Below, one piece after another: positions 7,975 to 19,632 of a stretch of 64,000 bases of DNA. The stretch is from an uncultured Pseudomonadota bacterium (GTDB taxonomy: Bacteria; Myxococcota_A; UBA9160; PR03). Both the position numbers and the translations under genes were made by a program. The notes under the pieces were generated by a model. That model searched no databases. It worked only from the letters and a program-made list of their open reading frames with translations, and had not been told where the DNA came from. The stretch covers positions 1 through 64,000 of the forward strand of contig CAADGG010000027.1 in assembly GCA_900696485.1 (NCBI GenBank), written 5' to 3'. Numbering within the stretch: position 1 is the stretch's first letter; each line of letters opens with the position of its first letter.

Positions 7975-9632
7975 GCCGCCGGGCCGGAAGCGGGAGGCGC
8001 CGGAGGACCGGCCGACGGCAGGCGGACCTCGAAGATCGTCCCGCCGCCCGGCCGTGCGGCGGCGCGGATCGAGCCTCCGTGGCGGCGCACGATGTCGAAG
8101 GAGGTCGAGAGGCCGAGCCCGGTCCCGACCCCGACCTCCTTGGTCGTGAAGAAGGGATCGAAGATCCGCTCGGCGTGGAGCGGCGGGATTCCGACGCCGT
8201 CATCGCTCACCAGGATCCGCACCTCGGCGCCGCAGGCCTCCGTCCGTAACACGATCTCCCCACTGCCCCCGCGTTCGCCGACGCGCTGCTCGATCGCCTG
8301 GTAGGCGTTCACCAGCAGATTCATGAACACCTGCTCGAGCTGCAGCGGCAGGCAGCGCAGCAGCGGGATCGAGCCGTATTCCTTCCGCAACACCACCGAG
8401 TGCTTCATCATCGTCCAGACGATGTGCGCCGTCGAGTCGAGGCAGCGATTCGCGTCTGCCATGACCCATTCGCCATCGTCGCGATGCGCAAACGCGCGCA
8501 GGTCCTGCACGATGTGGCGGACCCGCTCGGAGCCCTCGATCGACTCTCGGATCGCCTTGGCGAAATCGTCGACGAGGAACTCGGCGTCGAGTTTCTCGCG
8601 CAGGGTCTGCCAGTCCATGGCGGCGGCTCGCAGCGCCGGCGAGCCCTCGGCGCAAACACGGGCAGTCAGCGCCGTGGCCCCGTCGAGCAGGCGGCGCAGG
8701 TCCGCCAGGTACTCCTCCATCTGACACAGATTCGCGTGGATGAAGCCCATCGGGTTGTTGATCTCGTGCGCCACGCCGGCGGCCAACTGGCCGATCGATG
8801 CCATCTTCTCCGACTGCAGCACCTGGCGCTGGAGCTGTTTCAGCTCCGACAGGTCCTGGAAGATCACGACCGATCCCTGCCGTCGCCCGTCGGCCGCGGC
8901 CAACGGCGCGAGCGAGAGGCCGATCGGGACGTAGCGGCCATCCCGGCACACCGCGATCGACTCGGCGCCGCGAACCCGCTCCCCCTCCGCGAGCGCTCGC
9001 ACGAGCGGCAGACCCGGCGTTCCATCCGACAACCACTCGACGATCGAGCGCCCGCGCAGGGAGCCCGGAGGCTCTCCGAGGATCCGCTCGGCGGCGGGGT
9101 TGGCATGGCTGACGGAGCCCCGGGCGTCGACCACCAGGAGCCCGCTCTCCATCGCATCGACGAGATTCTCGAGCGTCCCGCGCAGGGTCCGGGCATTGCG
9201 CTGCAGGCGCTCTCGGGCGCGGGTCTCACGCCAGATCTGGATCTGCTCGAGAGCGACGGCCGGCAGCACCTCCGCGAAGTCCGGCCCGGCGCGCACGCAA
9301 TCGGCGGCGCCCGCGGCGAAGCTCTCGAGCGCCGACTCGGCCGCGAGCTCGCGAGAGACCACGATGGCGGGGGGAGCCTGGGCCTCGAGTCCGGCGAGGA
9401 TCTTCGTGGCCTCGCCGCCGATCGCGAGATCGACGACGATGAGGTCCGGACGCCAGGTCTGCACCCGGCCGAGGCATCCGATCGCATCGCCCGTCACCTC
9501 GAACTCCACGCCGGGACCGAGGCGACGCAACGCGCGCTCGGTCCCGAGTTCGGGTTCGGCGCCCGCCAGGCCCGGCTCGGCGATCAGGATGCGAACGGGA
9601 CGGGGATGCTCCGCACCGCGCTCATCGGACAT
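7971..9632 (-). CDS. PAS-containing sensor histidine kinase with degenerate N-terminal receiver
   Basis: A 553-residue cytoplasmic histidine kinase with no membrane segments. Order: a receiver-like N-terminal domain (about 12-130) that keeps an Asp in IVVDLAIGG but has no acidic pair in RILIAEPG; a PAS domain (about 150-265, LVDAMESGLLVVDARG); a HisKA dimerisation domain with phosphoacceptor His289 in AAGVAHEINNP; and HATPase_c with N box (NLLVNAYQAI), DDGVGIP, FFTTKEVG and GTGLGLS. I chose ATG 9632 over GTG 9641 because GGAGG sits at proper spacing before the ATG. It is coupled to the single-domain receiver by a GTGA overlap and may also serve one of the adjacent sigma54 activators. Confidence 0.9.
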   Translation of the reverse strand: MSDERGAEHPRPVRILIAEPGLAGAEPELGTERALRRLGPGVEFEVTGDAIGCLGRVQTWRPDLIVVDLAIGGEATKILAGLEAQAPPAIVVSRELAAESALESFAAGAADCVRAGPDFAEVLPAVALEQIQIWRETRARERLQRNARTLRGTLENLVDAMESGLLVVDARGSVSHANPAAERILGEPPGSLRGRSIVEWLSDGTPGLPLVRALAEGERVRGAESIAVCRDGRYVPIGLSLAPLAAADGRRQGSVVIFQDLSELKQLQRQVLQSEKMASIGQLAAGVAHEINNPMGFIHANLCQMEEYLADLRRLLDGATALTARVCAEGSPALRAAAMDWQTLREKLDAEFLVDDFAKAIRESIEGSERVRHIVQDLRAFAHRDDGEWVMADANRCLDSTAHIVWTMMKHSVVLRKEYGSIPLLRCLPLQLEQVFMNLLVNAYQAIEQRVGERGGSGEIVLRTEACGAEVRILVSDDGVGIPPLHAERIFDPFFTTKEVGVGTGLGLSTSFDIVRRHGGSIRAAARPGGGTIFEVRLPSAGPPAPPASGPAA

Positions 9633-9711
9633 CGCGCGCACCCTCCTGCCACCACCGGGCGCCGGGGCGTCTCGGAGGCGAGGTCGAAACCTTCTAGGGG
9701 GGCGCCGGAAG

Positions 9712-11181
<1,470 letters not shown>

Positions 11182-11323
11182 GCGGCCCTCTATCGGTCCC
11201 GGATCCGGGACGCTTGAGCCGTGCCGAGCGAAGCGGTCCCGCCGGACCCGTGCGGCTTGCTTGCTGCGGACAGCCACGTACAATGCCGCTGCCCCCCTCC
11301 GCAACCGGGCGGAGGATGATCCA

Positions 11324-12727
<1,404 letters not shown>

Positions 12728-12734
12728 GAGGCGC

Positions 12735-12758
12735 TCGGCCGGGTCTGGACCCGGCCGA
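12735..12758 (+). terminator. Terminator-like hairpin after the sigma54 activator
   Basis: TCGGCCGGGT and its exact complement ACCCGGCCGA are separated by CTGG, a perfect 10-bp stem that starts seven bases after the activator's TGA. No clear T run follows (ACGAGCGACGGTTTCG), so termination may be weak or factor-assisted. Confidence 0.5.
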
Positions 12759-12828
12759 CGAGCGACGGTTTCGTAACTGCCAGCAGGCGCCATCCGTCGA
12801 TCTTCTGACGCTCCTGCGGATTGCCTGC

Positions 12829-12854
12829 GGCTGCCGCCGCCCCGGGCGGCAGCC
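12829..12854 (+). other. Strong hairpin upstream of the sigma54 promoter
   Basis: GGCTGCCGCC pairs perfectly with GGCGGCAGCC across a six-base loop. It lies about 145 bases upstream of the sigma54 -24 element. It may be a second terminator or a structural element near the activator-binding zone; sequence alone does not decide. Confidence 0.35.
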
Positions 12855-12996
12855 GGCGGCGCCCTTCGAAGAACGGCCGCACCACGGCTCGACCGGGGAA
12901 AACACCCGACGGCACGCAGGGTTCCGCGGCCTCTTCACCGGCGCATCCGTCCGCAGCCGGGCCGCGCGTCGTGCGCAGGCCCTCGCCTTCCCGCAC

Positions 12997-13013
12997 TTGG
13001 CACGCCACGTGCT
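12997..13013 (+). promoter_or_regulatory. Sigma54 (-24/-12) promoter for the FliA-type sigma gene
   Basis: TTGGCACGCCACGTGCT matches the sigma54 consensus TTGGCACG-N4-TTGCW at all but one specified base. GG is at 12999-13000 and GC at 13011-13012, separated by exactly 10 bp. Transcription would start near 13024, leaving a leader of about 70 bases with an AGAAGG Shine-Dalgarno before ATG 13096. It sits right after a sigma54 activator gene. Confidence 0.75.
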
Positions 13014-13095
13014 CTTCCAGCAGGCCCTGGGCATCCGAGCGGCAAGCACGCAGCACGGGGGGCGAGACACGAACGTGGAGGGGGAAGAAGGCGCC

Positions 13096-13860
13096 ATGGA
13101 GACGATGATGCGGGACGCGAAGGAAGTCAGCGTGGAGATCTCGGCCTCGGTGAAGGAGCAGATCGTGCTCGAGCACGCGCCCCTGATCCGATACATCGTC
13201 AATCGGATCGCGGTCCGCCTGCCATCCCACATCGATCTCGATGACCTGCACAGCACCGGTGTCATCGGCCTGATGGACGCGATCGAGAAGTACGATCCGG
13301 AAAAGAACTGCAAGTTCAAGACCTACGCCGAGTTCCGGATCAAGGGGGCGATCCTCGACCAGCTCCGTTCGCTGGACTGGGTGCCCCGGAGCGTCCGGCA
13401 GAAGGGTCGCCGCCTCGAGCGGGCCTATGGCGAAGTGGAACAGCGCCTCGGGCGCTCGGCCAGTGAAGAAGAAGTCGCCGATTCGCTCGGTCTCCAGATC
13501 GAGAAGTTCCACGAGCTGCTGAACCAGGTGCGCGGCGTCTCGCTCGTCAACCTGGAGGAACTGCGCGGCACCGGTGCCGACGGCGAGCGAACCGGCTCCT
13601 ATGCCGACATCGTCGAAGACGTCCACTCCGAGAACCCGTTCTCGACGCTCAAGCAGCAGGAGACGCGGCGTGTGATCGCCGAGACGATCTCGGGCCTCCC
13701 GGAAAAGGAACGGCTGGTCCTCTCGCTGTACTACTACGAGGACCTGAACATGAAGGAGATCGGCTCGATCCTCGGCATCACGGAGTCTCGCGTCTGCCAG
13801 ATCCACACCAAGGCCGTGGGCCGGCTGCGCTCGAAGCTGAAGAGCCTGATGGAGCGCTGA
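13096..13860 (+). CDS. FliA/WhiG-family (sigma28-type) RNA polymerase sigma factor
   Basis: A 254-residue group 3 sigma factor. Region 2 reads LIRYIVNRIAVRLP, then DLHSTGVIGLMDAIEKYDP and FKTYAEFRIKGAILDQLR. Region 3 begins LDWVPRSVRQK, and region 4 has LPEKERLVLSLYYYEDLNMKEIG and ITESRVCQIHTKAV. These are hallmarks of the FliA/WhiG type, which drives flagellar, motility or developmental genes. The ATG follows AGAAGG; the longer reading from 12997 would overlap the sigma54 promoter. No flagellar gene is in the window, so the regulon is unknown. Its stop abuts the stop of the converging PP2C gene. Confidence 0.92.
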   Translation: METMMRDAKEVSVEISASVKEQIVLEHAPLIRYIVNRIAVRLPSHIDLDDLHSTGVIGLMDAIEKYDPEKNCKFKTYAEFRIKGAILDQLRSLDWVPRSVRQKGRRLERAYGEVEQRLGRSASEEEVADSLGLQIEKFHELLNQVRGVSLVNLEELRGTGADGERTGSYADIVEDVHSENPFSTLKQQETRRVIAETISGLPEKERLVLSLYYYEDLNMKEIGSILGITESRVCQIHTKAVGRLRSKLKSLMER

Positions 13861-14601
13861 CTACCCGCCCGCCATCTCCTTCTCGCAGCGCACGACGGCG
13901 ACGGTGATGTTGTCTTCCCCGCCGCGCTCGTTGGCGAGCCGGATCAGCACATCCACCGCCTCCTGAGGATCGTCGAGGTCATTCGCGAGGCGCGCGATCT
14001 CCTCGTCTCGAACGCGGCCGGTCAGCCCGTCCGAGCAGAGCACGAAGACATCGCCGGACTCCGGCGTGAGTTCGGCGAGATCCGCCTCCACGCTCGGCCG
14101 CACACCGAGCGCCCGCGTCAGCACATGCCGCTGGGGATGCTCGCGGGCGTCGGCGGGGCTGATCTCGTGCCGGCGGACGAGTTCGCCGACGAGTGAATGA
14201 TCATCGGTGAGCTGCCGGATCCGCCCGCTGCGGACCAGGTAGGCGCGGCTATCCCCCACGTGCGCCAGGGCCGCCCGGCCCTCCTGCGCGAGCAGCGTCA
14301 CCAGCGTCGTGCCCATCCCGGCCAGCTCTCGGCGCCGGCGCGCGGTCTCGTGCACCTCGCGATTGGCGGCGATCACCGCGTAGCGCAGCTTCTCGGCCAG
14401 GCTCATCCCGGTCCCCTGGAGCGTTCGCAGCGCGCTGAGCGCCGCTTCGGCCGCCAGCTCGCTGGCGATCTGACCGGCCACGTGGCCACCGAGACCATCC
14501 GCCACCAGGTACAGCCCGATCTCGGGCGCCAGGACGTAGTGATCCTCGTTGGCGGCCCGCCGTCGGCCGACGTCCGAACCCGCCGCGGCTCGCAGCAACA
14601 T
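13861..14601 (-). CDS. PP2C-family (PPM) serine/threonine phosphatase
   Basis: A 246-residue metal-dependent protein phosphatase. Metal-binding motifs are SDVGRRRAANEDHY near the N terminus, LVADGLGGHVAG, the central LAHVGDSRAYL and the late LCSDGLTGRV, with GGEDNITVAVV near the end. This is a complete stand-alone bacterial PPM of PstP/Stp type. It probably reverses Ser/Thr kinase phosphorylation, but no Hanks-type kinase is in the window. A GGGAAGGGAC Shine-Dalgarno precedes the ATG. The gene converges with the sigma factor gene with no spacer and is divergent from the response regulator at 14847. Confidence 0.93.
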   Translation of the reverse strand: MLLRAAAGSDVGRRRAANEDHYVLAPEIGLYLVADGLGGHVAGQIASELAAEAALSALRTLQGTGMSLAEKLRYAVIAANREVHETARRRRELAGMGTTLVTLLAQEGRAALAHVGDSRAYLVRSGRIRQLTDDHSLVGELVRRHEISPADAREHPQRHVLTRALGVRPSVEADLAELTPESGDVFVLCSDGLTGRVRDEEIARLANDLDDPQEAVDVLIRLANERGGEDNITVAVVRCEKEMAGG

Positions 14602-14846
14602 GGCTTGTCCCTTCCTCCCGAGGCGCCGGGCGGGCCGACGGCCGCCCGGCCCCCTCCTATCGGCTGCTCGGGGCCGACTCGGTAGTCTCGTGTCGTCCGC
14701 ACCCGGGCCTCGTGCCGGCCCCAGGCCGCGGGAGGGGAGCCCGAAGGGGGCCGCGACGAAAAGCGTTCAATCGCGGAGCCGTCCGCGACGATACGGGGGT
14801 CCGGACGCTTGGGTCCGCGGCACTGCCGCGCACCGTGAGGGGAGAT

Positions 14847-16070
14847 ATGCCGAAGACGATTCTGCTTGCCGACGACAGTGTCACCATCCAGAAGGTCGTC
14901 GGGATCAGCTTCGCGAACGAAGACGTGGTCCTGCTCACCGTCGACAACGGGGACGATGCCGTCAGCCGGGCGCGCGAGGCGCGGCCGGATCTGGTCCTTG
15001 CCGACGTGATGATGCCGGGCCTCGATGGCTACGAGGTCTGCGAGGCCCTCAAGTCCGATCCGGAGCTCCGCCACGTTCCGGTGTTGCTCCTGTCGGGGAC
15101 CTTCGAGCCCTACGACGAGGAGCGAGCCGGCCGCGTGGGCGCCGACGGCCACATCACCAAGCCCTTCGAGGCCCAGGCGCTGGTCGATGAAGTCAACGCC
15201 CGACTGGCGCGGGCGCAGCCTGCTGCGGAACCGACGGAGACGCAGAATCCCGACGCCACGATCGTGATCGCGAATTCGGCCGACGGCGATCCGGACGCCG
15301 TCTTCGACTTCTTCGACGACGAGATGGCGCGAACGGCCCCGTCTCCGTCGGGCTCCGGTCCGACGCTGCTCGACGACGATGGCGCCCTCGAGCTGGAGTC
15401 CGCCGTCGACGAAGAGGACGGCTTCGACGACTTCGGAATGCCGGGCGCCGAGACGATCGGCGCGCCTCCGGCCGGAGACTCACAGCCCACCGCCTTGTTC
15501 GGAGGCAGCGGATCGCTCGCCACGACGCGCGCGGCCGGAGGCCTCCCGGGGTTCGGCGGCGAGGATGAGGATCTGTCCCGTCTTGCCGAATCCGAATCCG
15601 CACCCGCGTCGTCGACGCGCGCGCATCCGGATGCCCCGCTCGGCTACGAGGAGAGTTTCGACTTCGGCTTCGAAGACGGCGCGGCGGAATCGGCGCTCGC
15701 TCCGGCGCCGGCCGAGCCCGTCGCCCGGCCCACGCTCGACGCGGTCCCGGCTGCGCCCGCCGGGCCCATCCCGCCGAGGATTCCGGATCCGGACCCGCCG
15801 CCCCTCGCGCCGGCGCCCGCGAGCCCGGAATCCGTCGCCGTACCGGTGGCCGGTGCCGTCCGACCCGCCGTCCTCTCGGAGCCGATCCAGAAGCATCTGC
15901 AGGAGACGCTCGAGAAGATCGTCTGGGAGGCATTCGGCGATGTCACGGAGAGGATCGTCCGCGATGTCATCGAGCGGGTCGAGGCGGTCGCGTGGGAAGT
16001 CATCCCGCAGATGACCGAGACGCTGATCCGCGAAGAGATCCGCCGGCTGCAGGACTCGGAGGAGTCGTAG
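14847..16070 (+). CDS. Response regulator with long acidic linker and C-terminal helical module
   Basis: A 407-residue protein. The receiver (1-120) begins MPKTILLADDSVTIQKVV, with phosphoacceptor Asp in VLADVMMPG, the Thr-like Ser of LLLSGT and Lys in HITKPF. About 200 residues of acidic, Pro/Ala-rich linker follow. A C-terminal amphipathic helical segment (about 340-405: EPIQKHLQETLEKIVWEAF and RIVRDVIERVEAVAWEVIP) looks like a protein-interaction module. This layout recurs in deltaproteobacteria. GAGGGGAG precedes the ATG. Thirty-two bases separate it from valS, so it may lead that operon. The output is unknown; no DNA-binding domain is visible. Confidence 0.88.
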   Translation: MPKTILLADDSVTIQKVVGISFANEDVVLLTVDNGDDAVSRAREARPDLVLADVMMPGLDGYEVCEALKSDPELRHVPVLLLSGTFEPYDEERAGRVGADGHITKPFEAQALVDEVNARLARAQPAAEPTETQNPDATIVIANSADGDPDAVFDFFDDEMARTAPSPSGSGPTLLDDDGALELESAVDEEDGFDDFGMPGAETIGAPPAGDSQPTALFGGSGSLATTRAAGGLPGFGGEDEDLSRLAESESAPASSTRAHPDAPLGYEESFDFGFEDGAAESALAPAPAEPVARPTLDAVPAAPAGPIPPRIPDPDPPPLAPAPASPESVAVPVAGAVRPAVLSEPIQKHLQETLEKIVWEAFGDVTERIVRDVIERVEAVAWEVIPQMTETLIREEIRRLQDSEES

Positions 16071-16102
16071 CAGCGCGCACGATCCCGTAGACTCGGCGGT
16101 CC

Positions 16103-18775
16103 GTGAGAGCCGAGCTGCCCAAGCGCTTCGATCCGCGACCCGTCGAATCGCGTCTGTACCAGGCGTGGCTGGAGCGTGACCTGTTCCGCGCCGCCACCGA
16201 CGGCGAGCGCCTCCCCTTCTCGATGGTGATCCCGCCGCCCAACGTGACGGGCTCGCTGCACCTCGGACATGCTCTCAACAGCACGCTCCAGGACCTCCTG
16301 GCCCGCCACAAGCGCCTGCTGGGCTTCGCCGTGCTCTGGCTGCCCGGCACGGACCACGCCGGCATCTCGACGCAGGTCGTCGTCGAGCGCGAGCTGGCGA
16401 AGCAGGGCAAGACCCGCCACGACCTCGGTCGCGAGGCCTTCATCGATCAGGTCTGGGAGTGGAAGGCGAAGTCCGGTACCCGGATCGTCGAGCAGCTCCA
16501 GGCGCTCGGCTCTTCCTGCGACTGGTCCCGTGAGCGCTTCACGATGGACGCCGGTCTCTCGCGCGCGGTGCGCGAGGTGTTCGTCCGGCTCTATCACCAG
16601 GGGCTGATCCACCGCGCCGAGTACCTGGTGAACTGGTGCCCGCGTTGCACGACGGTGCTGTCGGATCTCGAGGCCCCGTTCAAGCCGGTAGCCGGAAAGC
16701 TGTACCGGATCCGCTACCCGGCCGCCGACGGACGCGGCGCGATCGAGGTCGAGACCACGCGGCCGGAGACGCTGCTCGGCGACACGGCGGTGGCCGTCCA
16801 TCCCGAGGACGAGCGCTGGGCATCGCTCGTCGGCCGGCGCGTCCGGCTGCCGCTGCTCGATCGCGAGATCCCCGTCGTCACCGATGCGTTCGTGGATCGC
16901 GAGTTCGGCACCGGCGCCGTGAAGCTCACACCGGCTCATGATCCGAGCGACTTCGAAGCCGGCCGCCGGCTGGGACTTCCAGCGATCAATCTGCTGCACC
17001 CCGATGGCCGGCTGAACGACAACGCCGGCCCCTACGCCGGCCTCGACATCGCCGAGGCGCGCCGGCGCGTGGTCGCCGATCTCGAGCGCGATGGCTTGCT
17101 GATCGGCGTTCGCGAGCACCCGCACGAAGTGCCCCACTGCGATCGCTGCGACACGCTGGTGCAGCCGCTGCTGTCCGAGCAGTGGTTCGTGCGCATGGAG
17201 CCGCTGGCGAAACCGGCGATCGACGCGGTGCGTGACGGACGCATCCGCTTCCATCCGCAGACCTGGGAGAACACCTACTTCCACTGGCTCGAGAACATCC
17301 GCGACTGGGCGATCTCGCGGCAGCTCTGGTGGGGCCATCGGATCCCGGCCTGGAAGTGCGGCGCATGCGGCGAGTGGAGCGTCACGGTGGAGGATCCCAC
17401 CCATTGCACGCACTGCGGCAGCGACGAGCTGCGCCAGGAAGAAGACGTCCTCGATACCTGGTTCTCGAGTGCGCTGTGGCCCTTCTCCACGCTCGGCTGG
17501 CCCGACGACACCGAGGAACTCCGGCTGTTCTATCCCACGTCGGTGCTGTCGACGGCGTTCGACATCATCTTCTTCTGGGTGGCCCGGATGATCATGATGG
17601 GCCTGCACTTCCTGGACGAGATCCCCTTCGGCGACGTCTACATCCATCCGCTCGTGCGCGATGAGCAGGGCCGCAAGTTCTCGAAGTCGAAGGGGATCGG
17701 CATCGACCCGCTCGACGTGATGGACGTCTATGGAACCGATGCGCTGCGCTGGACGCTGATTTCGCTGGCAGCGCAGGGCCGGGACATCCGCTTCGGCATG
17801 AACGTGATGGAGGGCGGTCGTGCGTTCGTCACGAAGCTGTGGAATGCCGCACGCTTCGCGCTGATGAACCTGGCGGACTGGGACGCGGCGGCGGCGGCGG
17901 AACCCCGCAGCCCGTCACTGTACGACCGCTGGATCCGGCACCGGATGGACCTTGCGATCGCCGAGGCGCACGCCGCCCTCGAGGAGTTCCGCTTCAACGA
18001 GGCGGCGCAGGCGCTGTACCGATTCGTGTGGGGCGAGTTGTGCGACTGGTACATCGAACTCGCGAAGCGCGCGCTCGCGCTACCGGAAACCGGAAGCAGC
18101 AGCGACACCGCAGCGGCCGCCCGGCGCGCCGCGCAGGCGACGCTGGTCGACGTGCTGCGCGGCGCGCTGACGGCGCTGCACCCGTTCATGCCGTTCGTCA
18201 CCGACGAGATCGCCGCGTCGCTGCCGGATGCCGACGGCCGGTTCCTGATGGAGGGTCGCTATCCGTCGCCGGGGCCGCCTCTCGAGGCCGACGAGGCCCA
18301 GGAGATGGATCTGTTCGCCGAACTCGTCGGCAAGATCCGGCAGGTGCGCGGCGAGCTGGATCTCCCGCCTGCGACCCTCGTGCGCGTCGTGTTCCCCCGG
18401 GCCGCCGAGCCGCTCGTGCGCCGTCACGAGGCGGCGCTGCGCGCGCTCACGCGCGCCGGGGAGCCGCTCTTCTCCGATGCCCCGCCGCCCGCAACGGCCT
18501 CCGTCCTGTGGGTGGGCGAATGGCAGGTCCGGGTCGAACTCGACGATCCGAAGCTGCTCGGAGACGAGCTGCGGCGTCTCGAGAAGGCGCTCGCCAAGCT
18601 CGACACGGATCTCGCCTTCGTGGCGAAGAAGCTCGAGAATCCGAGCTTCGTCGAGAAGGCCAGACCCGAGGTCGTCGCCGCGGAGCGCGAGAAGCAGGCG
18701 CGCTTCGAGCACGAGCGCGAGACGCTGCGCGCGCGACACGAGCGACTGCGGAGCGCCGCCGGAGACCCCGGATGA
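16103..18775 (+). CDS. valS: Valine--tRNA ligase
   Basis: An 890-residue class I aminoacyl-tRNA synthetase that charges tRNA-Val and edits misactivated Thr. The ATP-binding signature is PPNVTGSLHLGHAL (HLGH 53-56) and the second signature is KFSKSKGIG (KFSKS 525-529). The CP1 editing domain lies around 200-340, the anticodon-binding domain around 600-740, and the characteristic ValRS C-terminal coiled coil is in the last 70 residues. Length is normal. GTG 16103 is the only sensible start. The stop overlaps nadC by four bases (ATGA), opening a tightly coupled five-gene run to the EF-G-like gene. Confidence 0.97.
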   Translation: MRAELPKRFDPRPVESRLYQAWLERDLFRAATDGERLPFSMVIPPPNVTGSLHLGHALNSTLQDLLARHKRLLGFAVLWLPGTDHAGISTQVVVERELAKQGKTRHDLGREAFIDQVWEWKAKSGTRIVEQLQALGSSCDWSRERFTMDAGLSRAVREVFVRLYHQGLIHRAEYLVNWCPRCTTVLSDLEAPFKPVAGKLYRIRYPAADGRGAIEVETTRPETLLGDTAVAVHPEDERWASLVGRRVRLPLLDREIPVVTDAFVDREFGTGAVKLTPAHDPSDFEAGRRLGLPAINLLHPDGRLNDNAGPYAGLDIAEARRRVVADLERDGLLIGVREHPHEVPHCDRCDTLVQPLLSEQWFVRMEPLAKPAIDAVRDGRIRFHPQTWENTYFHWLENIRDWAISRQLWWGHRIPAWKCGACGEWSVTVEDPTHCTHCGSDELRQEEDVLDTWFSSALWPFSTLGWPDDTEELRLFYPTSVLSTAFDIIFFWVARMIMMGLHFLDEIPFGDVYIHPLVRDEQGRKFSKSKGIGIDPLDVMDVYGTDALRWTLISLAAQGRDIRFGMNVMEGGRAFVTKLWNAARFALMNLADWDAAAAAEPRSPSLYDRWIRHRMDLAIAEAHAALEEFRFNEAAQALYRFVWGELCDWYIELAKRALALPETGSSSDTAAAARRAAQATLVDVLRGALTALHPFMPFVTDEIAASLPDADGRFLMEGRYPSPGPPLEADEAQEMDLFAELVGKIRQVRGELDLPPATLVRVVFPRAAEPLVRRHEAALRALTRAGEPLFSDAPPPATASVLWVGEWQVRVELDDPKLLGDELRRLEKALAKLDTDLAFVAKKLENPSFVEKARPEVVAAEREKQARFEHERETLRARHERLRSAAGDPG

Positions 18776-19632
18776 GAGGGCCGCCGCTCCCGCCTCGCGC
18801 GAGCTGGCAGCCTCTCGTCGAGCGCGCACTCGCGGAAGACATCGGCCCGGGCGACGCGACGTCGGAGGCGCTGCTGCCCTCCGACGCGGACGGCACGGGC
18901 ATCATCGAGGCGCGCACGGCCCTCGTCGCGTGCGGACTGCCGATCGCCGAAGCGGTCTTCACCACCGTCGACCCGACGCTCGCGGTCGAGCGCCTCGGAA
19001 GCGAAGGCGAGGCCCGCGAACGCGATCTGCCGCTGCTGCGAATCCGCGGGCGTCTGCGCTCGATCCTGGCCGCCGAGCGGACGGCGCTCAACTTCCTGCA
19101 GCGGATGAGCGGCGTCGCCACCTGGACGCGGCGCTTCGTCCGCGCCATCGACGGAACCGGCTGCGGCCTGCTCGACACGCGCAAGACGTTGCCGGGCTGG
19201 CGCGTCCTCGACAAGTACGCAGCGGCAACCGGCGGAGCCGCGAATCATCGCCTCGGGCTCTACGATGCGATCCTGATCAAGGACAACCACGTGAGCGCCG
19301 CCGGCGGCGTCGGCGCCGCAGTGCGGGCCGCACGGACGGCGGCGCGGCCGGCGCTGCGCATCCAGGTCGAGGTGGAATCGGCCGAGCAGGCCGAGGAGGC
19401 CCTCGCCGCCGGCGCCGAGTGGCTGCTGCTCGACAACCGGGGCCCCGACGAACTGCGCGCGCTGGCCGGACGCTTCCGCACCCGGGCCGTCCTCGAAGCC
19501 TCCGGCGGCGTCACGCTCGAAAACGTGCGGTCGATCGCCGAAACGGGCGTCCACTTCGTCTCGGTCGGCGCGCTGACGCACTCGGCACCGGCCGTCGACA
19601 TCGCGCTCGAGCTCATCCCGGAGGAAGCATGA
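18772..19632 (+). CDS. nadC: Nicotinate-nucleotide pyrophosphorylase (carboxylating)
   Basis: Quinolinate phosphoribosyltransferase, the third step of de novo NAD synthesis: quinolinate plus PRPP gives nicotinate mononucleotide, CO2 and pyrophosphate. The 286-residue chain has EDIGPGDATSEA at the N terminus, ERTALNFLQRMSG, the PRPP/quinolinate-binding LDTRKTLPGWR, LYDAILIKDNH and EASGGVTLENV. Length and motifs are complete. It is joined by ATGA overlaps to valS upstream and birA downstream. Neither nadA nor nadB is in the window. Confidence 0.96.
   Translation: MRGPPLPPRASWQPLVERALAEDIGPGDATSEALLPSDADGTGIIEARTALVACGLPIAEAVFTTVDPTLAVERLGSEGEARERDLPLLRIRGRLRSILAAERTALNFLQRMSGVATWTRRFVRAIDGTGCGLLDTRKTLPGWRVLDKYAAATGGAANHRLGLYDAILIKDNHVSAAGGVGAAVRAARTAARPALRIQVEVESAEQAEEALAAGAEWLLLDNRGPDELRALAGRFRTRAVLEASGGVTLENVRSIAETGVHFVSVGALTHSAPAVDIALELIPEEA

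Larger units (their letters stand above)
12728..13095 (+). other. Intergenic region and sigma-factor leader
   Basis: These 368 bases separate the sigma54 activator from the FliA-type sigma gene. They hold a terminator-like hairpin at 12735, a second strong hairpin at 12829 and a near-consensus sigma54 promoter at 12997-13013. I see no coding sequence. A possible TTG start at 12997 would place the promoter inside a coding region and adds no family sequence. Confidence 0.7.

Noticed and set aside
5792-8203. A long minus-strand frame covering the membrane coiled-coil gene
   Set aside because: Only its last 106 codons resemble a protein (PilZ). The rest is antisense to the 6338 gene with random composition.
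12997-13095. Upstream TTG start for the FliA-type sigma gene
   Set aside because: It falls on the sigma54 promoter itself, adds no family-like sequence and lacks a Shine-Dalgarno, while ATG 13096 has AGAAGG at good spacing.
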